From: an uncultured Clostridia bacterium
GTDB lineage: Bacteria; Bacillota; Clostridia; UBA1381
Reading direction: 5' to 3'
Length of the DNA: 17,590 nt
Assembly: GCA_905235885.1 (NCBI GenBank)
Contig: CAJONM010000034.1
Span: 1-17,590 of the forward strand
Shown here: piece after piece, positions 13,433 to 17,590 of the stretch
Layout of the letters: every line of letters starts with the position of its first letter
How positions within the stretch are numbered: position 1 is the stretch's first letter
Program-made: the position numbers and the translations under genes
Notes under the pieces: generated by a model
Told to the model about the DNA's origin: nothing
Database searches by the model: none
Seen by the model: the letters and a program-made list of their open reading frames with translations, nothing else

Positions 13433-14383
13433 CTATTGCAGAGCTTTTTGCAGCACATCGAGATTACTCTGCATAATTGCAAGATACGATGCGCCGCCCT
13501 CCGCCGCGGCGGTGGTCGTTGACTGCATGGAGTCGAGCTCCAATATATCCTGATTCTTATCGTGTGTGTTTTCTATGATTGTACGGGCGATCCTGTGGTC
13601 GCTGTTTTCAAGCGTCATAATGGAGCTAAGCGACAGCTCGTCCATTTTGTTTGCGAGAAATGTTATCGTTTCAAAGCTGGCCTCCGTCTCTGCTTCGCAG
13701 CCGGCAAACGCGGCATAATATTTGATGGCATAGTCATCTGTCATATACCTGAATGGGAACCTGTCACCGAAAAGAAGCGTTTTCACATTTGCCTCCGATA
13801 CGACCTTTTCATATTGATCGTCCAAAAGCCGCAGCTTTTCCGTATATGATGCGGCATTTTCCGTATATGTATCGGCGTTGGACGGATCGGCGGCGATAAG
13901 CGCGTCCGCTATCGCGTCGCAGAATATGACCGAATTTTTAAGAGACAGCCATACATGCTCGTCATATTCCGTCTCTTCCTCGTCATGCTCCATGCCTTCG
14001 ACATATTCTTCCGTCTTTGCGTTATCACCCATTATATCCAAGAGCTTTATAACCGTCATATTTTCATTTTCAGGCGTTTTCAGGACATCATCGACCCATT
14101 TATCCGACTCGCCGCCGACATATATAAATATATCGCAGTCGGAAATATCGAGTATATCCGCCGGTGACGGCTGATAGCTGTGCATATCGACGCCGCTGTC
14201 GGACAGCATACGCAATCGTACGCCCGACGGGTTATCGCCGAGTATTTCTCTTACCCAATCATATTCGGGAAAGATTGTTGCAACTACGCTGAGCGAAGCA
14301 TCGTCCGCTTTATCGGCTTTTTTGATATTGCAGGATGTCAGAAGCAATATCGCAGCGGCTATAATACATATATATTTTTTCAT
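13433..14383 (-). CDS. Metal ABC transporter substrate-binding lipoprotein (ZnuA/TroA-like)
   Basis: 316 residues. A lipoprotein signal peptide ends in LLTSC, with C18 as the lipidated residue. The mature protein follows the cluster A-I metal-binding fold: H68 in DMHSYQPSP and H143 in DEHVWLS are two expected Zn/Mn ligands. At the place of the usual third His (HxAF) it has FGDRFPFRY (205-213), so D207 replaces it. TLENSD (257-262) supplies late acidic residues. The insertion before H143 is acidic (EHDEEETEYDEH) and not the long His-rich loop of Zn proteins. No permease or ATPase gene adjoins it. It lies 27 bp downstream of mntP with AAGGAG before the ATG, so the two are probably co-transcribed. 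The 3' end is only 2 bp from the convergent repressor. Metal specificity (Zn or Mn) is uncertain. Confidence 0.88.
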   Translation of the reverse strand: MKKYICIIAAAILLLTSCNIKKADKADDASLSVVATIFPEYDWVREILGDNPSGVRLRMLSDSGVDMHSYQPSPADILDISDCDIFIYVGGESDKWVDDVLKTPENENMTVIKLLDIMGDNAKTEEYVEGMEHDEEETEYDEHVWLSLKNSVIFCDAIADALIAADPSNADTYTENAASYTEKLRLLDDQYEKVVSEANVKTLLFGDRFPFRYMTDDYAIKYYAAFAGCEAETEASFETITFLANKMDELSLSSIMTLENSDHRIARTIIENTHDKNQDILELDSMQSTTTAAAEGGASYLAIMQSNLDVLQKALQ

Positions 14384-14410
14384 TATTACGCTTTCGGCTC
14401 CTTTCAGGTC

Positions 14411-14980
14411 TTATCCGATCCAGCCTAATCCCTCGGCAAGTGTTTTTATCCCCAGCAGGATAAGAATAATGCCGCCGGCAAGCTCCGCTTTTGATTTATA
14501 TTTTATTCCGAACATATTTCCGATCTTCACGCCTACCGCTGAGAACAAAAATGTAGTGCAGCCTATTACAAATGCTGTCATGACAAGCTTTGCGGTCGAG
14601 TCTATCAGAAACGCGAATGTAATACCGGCGGCAAGCGCGTCTATGCTCGTTGCTACAGCCATAGTCAGCATTGACTTAAACGCGAGCGATCCGTCCGAAC
14701 TTTCCGCGCCGCCTGCGGCTTCCTTTATCATATTTCCGCCTATGATCACAAGCAGTACAAACGCTACCCAGTGACCTATCGATGATATATATACTGCAAA
14801 TGCCTCACCTAACAGATTACCGATAAGCGGCATAAGCATCTGAAACCCACCGAACCACAGCCCGACTATACACATATGGTTCCATTTGAGCTTAGGCATC
14901 GCCAAGCCCTTGCATACGGCGGTGGCAAACGCATCCATAGAGAGACCTGCCGCTAAAAGCAAAACTTCCGTTATACTCAT
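14411..14980 (-). CDS. mntP: Manganese efflux pump MntP
   Basis: 189 residues, six predicted membrane segments in two homologous halves, as in the family. Each half carries the defining aspartate motif: AGLSMDAFATAVCKGL (11-26, D16) and ATSIDALAAG (110-119, D114). MntP exports Mn2+ and protects against manganese excess. The ATG is preceded by AGGAGGG on the minus strand. The gene leads an operon with a metal-binding lipoprotein and has its own consensus promoter. The leader is short (about 28 bases from the -10 to the ATG) and AT-rich; the yybP-ykoY manganese riboswitch seen before mntP in some bacteria is not visible. Confidence 0.93.
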   Translation of the reverse strand: MSITEVLLLAAGLSMDAFATAVCKGLAMPKLKWNHMCIVGLWFGGFQMLMPLIGNLLGEAFAVYISSIGHWVAFVLLVIIGGNMIKEAAGGAESSDGSLAFKSMLTMAVATSIDALAAGITFAFLIDSTAKLVMTAFVIGCTTFLFSAVGVKIGNMFGIKYKSKAELAGGIILILLGIKTLAEGLGWIG

Positions 14981-15007
14981 TATATCCCTCCTATAGATAA
15001 TACAGAT

Positions 15008-15036
15008 ATTTTAGCATAAATAACCTGTTATGTCAA
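15008..15036 (-). promoter_or_regulatory. Consensus promoter for mntP and the metal-binding lipoprotein
   Basis: Read on the minus strand: TTGACA (15036-15031), 17 bp, TAAAAT (15013-15008). The spacer contains the quasi-palindrome TAACCTGTTA (15021-15030), a possible but very short operator for a metal-responsive repressor. Confidence 0.75.
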
Positions 15037-15119
15037 ATCCTTATGATAATTATATTAGTAAGAATTATTAAACATCACATTTATTTATTATTGATTTTGT
15101 TGAAATTTATACAAATCTA

Positions 15120-15148
15120 TTGATTATTTCCGGAAATTATATTATAAT
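15120..15148 (+). promoter_or_regulatory. Promoter of the sugar-kinase gene
   Basis: TTGATT (15120-15125), 17 bp, TATAAT (15143-15148), 39 bp upstream of the ATG at 15187. It is divergent from the mntP promoter about 80 bp away. The spacer contains a perfect palindrome. Confidence 0.7.
15126..15137. promoter_or_regulatory. Perfect 12-bp palindrome in the kinase promoter, operator-like
   Basis: ATTTCCGGAAAT is its own reverse complement and starts immediately after the -35 hexamer. Symmetry breaks at the next base pair on both sides. Its position is suited to a dimeric repressor that would exclude RNA polymerase; the regulator is not in this window. Confidence 0.45.
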
Positions 15149-15186
15149 ATGTACAGATTATTATAAATTGAGGGAGGGTGAGACAT

Positions 15187-16215
15187 ATGTTTGAATTTAA
15201 AGAAAACACAAAATATGATATTATCGGTATGGGAGAGGTCATGCTGCGTTTGTCTCCGCCGGGCAAAGAAAAAATATCTCAAAGCGAGACATTTGAAAAG
15301 AACGCCGGCGGCTCAGAGCTGAATGTTGTATCCGGCTCGGCAATGCTCGGATTGCATAACGGCATAATAACAAAGCTGCCTAAAAACAAAATGGGGCATT
15401 TTATAAGAAATAAGATCAGATACGGCAATGTATCGGATAATTTTATCGTATACGATGACACGCCGGAAAAAAGACTGGGCATATATTATTATGAAAGCGG
15501 CGTATATCCGCGCAAATCATCATGTATATATGACAGAGCAAGAGCCTCCATCTGGTCGCTGTCTCTTGATGAGATAGATCCCTCGGTATACGACTCTGCA
15601 AAAATATTCCATATAAGCTCGATAACGCTCGCGCTCTGTCCGGAGCTGCGCGAGGTGACTTTAGAGGTCATAAGGCGGTTCAAGAAAGCCGGCGCGCTTA
15701 TATCGTTTGATGTGAATTACAGAGCCGCGCTATGGAGTGAGGAGGAAGCCAAGCCCGTCATTGAGGGCGTATTTCCGCTCGTTGATATGCTGTTCGTATC
15801 AGAGGAAACATCAAGAAGAATGCTGCAACGCACAGGCACGCTTGAGGATATTATGATGGGCTATGCGCGCGACTACGGATGCAGGCTCGTTGCCACAACT
15901 CGCCGCGAGGTCGTAAGCCCCACGCGCCATAATTTCAATTCAAAGATGTTCTTTGAGGGGCGCTTCTATGAGGATAAGCCATATAAGGAAATAGAGGTCG
16001 TTGACCGTATCGGCAGCGGTGACGCATACCTTGCCGGCGTTCTGTACGGGCTTGTCCGTGATCGTGACATCATTCGCGCTCTTGAGGTCGGCAATGCCCT
16101 TTCCGCCGTTAAAAACACCGTAGCCGGCGATATGAGCGCCAGCTCCATCGACGAGATTCGCGCGGTCATAAAATCGCATAAGGATACGGGACCCCAAGAC
16201 GAGATGATCCGCTGA
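15187..16215 (+). CDS. PfkB-family sugar kinase, 2-keto-3-deoxygluconate kinase-like
   Basis: 342 residues. The N-terminal strand DIIGMGEVMLRLSP (11-24) and the first PfkB signature AGGSELNVVSGSAMLG (40-55) are clear. The second signature is DRIGSGDAYLAG (273-284), in which D279 is the catalytic base next to the anion hole GSGD. The segment MGEVMLRLSPP is typical of 2-keto-3-deoxygluconate kinases, which feed hexuronate breakdown into glycolysis, but ribokinase-like proteins of other specificity are hard to exclude. The ATG at 15187 lies 8 bp after AGGGAGGG (15171-15178). A GTG at 15178 overlaps that site and is rejected. It stands alone, with no aldolase or uronate genes adjacent, under a promoter with an operator-like palindrome. 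Confidence 0.85.
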   Translation: MFEFKENTKYDIIGMGEVMLRLSPPGKEKISQSETFEKNAGGSELNVVSGSAMLGLHNGIITKLPKNKMGHFIRNKIRYGNVSDNFIVYDDTPEKRLGIYYYESGVYPRKSSCIYDRARASIWSLSLDEIDPSVYDSAKIFHISSITLALCPELREVTLEVIRRFKKAGALISFDVNYRAALWSEEEAKPVIEGVFPLVDMLFVSEETSRRMLQRTGTLEDIMMGYARDYGCRLVATTRREVVSPTRHNFNSKMFFEGRFYEDKPYKEIEVVDRIGSGDAYLAGVLYGLVRDRDIIRALEVGNALSAVKNTVAGDMSASSIDEIRAVIKSHKDTGPQDEMIR

Positions 16216-16221
16216 TCTTGG

Positions 16222-16312
16222 TTAAAATCGCCCATCCGGCGCGTCCGCGCTCGCTCGCATACATATGTATAGCCTCGCTCACGCAGCCACACCGTCTGAA
16301 CGATTTTTCAAC
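16222..16312. other. Imperfect inverted-repeat intergenic element with central palindrome
   Basis: The outer arms run from AAAATCG (16224-16230) to CGATTTT (16301-16307). In about 26 aligned positions of the arms (16224-16249 against 16282-16307), 19 are Watson-Crick matches, and 5 of the 7 differences would be G-U pairs in a minus-strand RNA. The centre is the perfect 12-bp palindrome ATACATATGTAT (16259-16270), flanked on both sides by CTCGCTC direct repeats. It follows the kinase stop directly. It could be a termination element, a structured RNA or a dispersed genomic repeat; I cannot tell which. Confidence 0.4.
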
Positions 16313-16345
16313 AATATCAGAGTAATATATGAATACATACAAACG

Positions 16346-16373
16346 AAGCTGCCATTTTTGGGCAGCTTTTTTT
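16346..16373 (+). terminator. Intrinsic terminator before spoIIIAA
   Basis: AAGCTGCC (16346-16353) and GGCAGCTT (16361-16368) form a perfect 8-bp stem with a 7-base loop, followed by TTTTTTT (16367-16373). It isolates the sporulation operon from the kinase gene. Confidence 0.9.
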
Positions 16374-16476
16374 CTATGCGAGACAATTCGTATATGGTTT
16401 ACTTCTCGGGCGGTGTTCTAAATGGGGACAAACCGTAATATGATAGAACATACCAAGGCGAGAGGAGCGAGGGCGT

Positions 16477-17403
16477 ATGTATATAGCGATAAACGAGGCG
16501 CGGCAGACAGGCGCGGAGATAATAAATATCCTGCCGCTGCCGCTGCGGCGGTGTATGTTCGGAATTTCGCTTGACGGAGCGGAGGAGCTGCGTCTTATCT
16601 GCGGAAAACCGATGTCGGTAAGATATTCCGACGGCATATTTTTCCCGACAGGCAGAGCGATATTATCAAAAAATCCGTTCGGCGGAGTAGTCGTGACAGA
16701 GGATCATATGCGGCGGCTGCTGGAGACGGTCACGCGATCGTCGCTGTATTCGGTAAAGGACGAGATAAGGAGCGGATATATCACCATAGACGGCGGACAC
16801 AGGATAGGCATTGCCGGAACGGCGGTGACGGAAAACGGCTCGATAGAGTTTATAAAAAACATATCGGCTGTAAATATTCGCCTTGCAAATGAGATAGTAG
16901 GCGCCTCCGACGGCGTTATGGGAGCGGTATTGGGTGATACGGGCGTATACAGCACCCTTATAGTTTCGCCGCCGTGCGCCGGAAAAACCACGCTGCTCAG
17001 GGATATAGCAAGAAATCTTGCTTATGGCGGCTACAGCGTTGCCATTGCCGACGAGCGGCGCGAGATAGCGGCGATGCATAACGGAAAAAGCCCTTTTGAT
17101 CTGGGAAATATGACAGCGGTGCTTGAGGGCTGCCCGAAATCGGACGCGATGCTTATGCTGCTCCGCTCAATGTCGCCCGATGTGATCCTGACCGATGAGA
17201 TCGGAACGGAGCGTGACGCGGCTGCCATACGGACAATACTCAACAGCGGCGTTGCGGTCGTTGCATCCATTCATGGAAGGGACATAAAACAGCTTATGCG
17301 CCGACAGCTTATAAAGGAGCTCGTCACGCTTTTTGATGTTGTGATAACTCTCTCGCGCCGAAACGGCGCGGGAACGATAGAAAGTGTTTGCGCGCCATGC
17401 TGA
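16477..17403 (+). CDS. spoIIIAA: Stage III sporulation protein AA (secretion-type ATPase)
   Basis: 308 residues. Walker A PPCAGKTT (165-172) and Walker B ILTDEIG (about 237-243, D240-E241) place it with the type II/IV secretion-like ATPases. YITIDGGHRIGIAGTA (101-116) and ADERREIA are further SpoIIIAA hallmarks. In sporulating Firmicutes it is the predicted ATPase of the SpoIIIA-SpoIIQ channel that links mother cell and forespore after engulfment. The ATG at 16477 follows GAGGAG. In known genomes the operon is controlled by mother-cell sigma-E; I could not find a convincing sigma-E promoter in the 100 bases between the terminator and the start. The stop overlaps the spoIIIAB start by 7 bases. 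Confidence 0.94.
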   Translation: MYIAINEARQTGAEIINILPLPLRRCMFGISLDGAEELRLICGKPMSVRYSDGIFFPTGRAILSKNPFGGVVVTEDHMRRLLETVTRSSLYSVKDEIRSGYITIDGGHRIGIAGTAVTENGSIEFIKNISAVNIRLANEIVGASDGVMGAVLGDTGVYSTLIVSPPCAGKTTLLRDIARNLAYGGYSVAIADERREIAAMHNGKSPFDLGNMTAVLEGCPKSDAMLMLLRSMSPDVILTDEIGTERDAAAIRTILNSGVAVVASIHGRDIKQLMRRQLIKELVTLFDVVITLSRRNGAGTIESVCAPC

Positions 17404-17590
17404 GGATGACGGGCGCGGCTATGATATGCGCGGTGTGTATAATGTACGGCTTCACAGCCGCCGACAGGCTGCGGCAAAGACGGGATTTTTTAAATGCCTT
17501 TGTTTTGTCCCTGTCGGTGCTTGAGACGGAAATAACCTTCGGAAAGCACAGGCTTGCGTCTATTTTCGGTCGTCTCGGCGGCGACAAAGC
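17397..17590 (+). CDS. spoIIIAB: Stage III sporulation protein AB, N-terminal part (cut by window edge)
   Basis: About 64 residues are visible. The frame opens with ATG at 17397, overlapping the end of spoIIIAA (ATGCTGA); an ATG at 17406 is an alternative start. The hydrophobic N-terminal segment MTGAAMICAVCIMYGF (4-19), then ADRLRQRRDFL and a VLETEITFGKHRL segment (42-54), are characteristic of SpoIIIAB, an integral membrane component of the SpoIIIA channel resembling type II secretion GspF-like proteins. Identification rests on these motifs and on the gene order directly after spoIIIAA. The C-terminus and the rest of the operon lie outside the window. Confidence 0.85.
   Translation, partial: MLRMTGAAMICAVCIMYGFTAADRLRQRRDFLNAFVLSLSVLETEITFGKHRLASIFGRLGGDK

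Noticed and set aside
14981..15186. Manganese (yybP-ykoY) riboswitch before mntP
   Set aside because: The region is AT-rich, lacks the GC-rich paired helices of that riboswitch, and the promoter leaves a leader of only about 28 bases.
15966..16292. Minus-strand open frame ending inside the sugar kinase
   Set aside because: It is antisense to the kinase and begins in the inverted-repeat element; no ribosome site, so the repeat explains it better than a gene.
16414..16450. TGTTCTA/TAGAACA inverted repeat upstream of spoIIIAA
   Set aside because: Only 7 bp arms with a 23-base gap and no match to a Spo0A or other known box; could be chance.
16331..16476. Sigma-E-type promoter for spoIIIAA
   Set aside because: CATACAAA (about 16335) and CATACCAA (about 16449) resemble a sigma-E -10, but no suitable -35 stands at the right distance, and the first one lies upstream of a terminator.

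Overview
The window looks like a chromosomal segment of a spore-forming anaerobic Clostridia (low-GC Gram-positive) bacterium, possibly a gut Oscillospiraceae/Ruminococcaceae-type organism. The family placement is only a guess. Supporting signs are the start of a spoIIIA sporulation operon at the right edge, a corrinoid-activase-like iron-sulfur protein at the left edge, a ruvX-rnc-radical SAM-smc-ftsY cluster, heavy use of ATA (Ile) codons, strong purine-rich Shine-Dalgarno sites and sigma-A-type promoters. No gene-free gap exceeds 300 bases, and I see no CRISPR array, tRNA, rRNA or transposase.

Layout. 1-3002 (+): after a probable terminator from an off-window gene, a promoter drives a 2Fe-2S/ASKHA corrinoid-activation-like protein, a nitroreductase with an odd Cys/His-rich N-terminus, and a low-molecular-weight tyrosine phosphatase. 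3033-3618 (+): a secreted protein made of two copper-amine-oxidase-N-like stalk repeats. A strong bidirectional terminator follows. 3678-5106 (-): a lipid-kinase gene followed by a small COG2426-type membrane protein. 5201-11842 (+): ruvX, rnc, an Elp3-like radical SAM gene, smc and ftsY, tightly packed and ending in a second terminator of the same sequence family as the first.

11890-13430 is the most unusual part. Three small minus-strand genes (zinc ribbon, Cys-rich CPFFKT protein, phage-type sigma-like HTH protein) are divergent from a self-cleaving XRE-S24 repressor. The control region holds two back-to-back promoters, and operator-like 16-mers lie in both promoter spacers. This looks like a phage-derived genetic switch sitting alone among housekeeping genes. 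I propose it as the candidate undescribed system.

13433-14980 (-): mntP (Mn2+ efflux) followed by an orphan metal-binding lipoprotein. 15187-16215 (+): a PfkB-type sugar kinase (KDG-kinase-like) whose promoter spacer holds a perfect 12-bp palindrome. 16216-16476: a long imperfect inverted-repeat element and an intrinsic terminator. 16477 to the end (+): spoIIIAA and the start of spoIIIAB, which is cut by the window edge.

Functional reading: most genes are core cell-biology functions (RNA processing, chromosome organisation, protein targeting, recombination, sporulation) with metal and redox accessory genes. Start codons were chosen from Shine-Dalgarno spacing and promoter position, and several differ from the longest possible reading frame.
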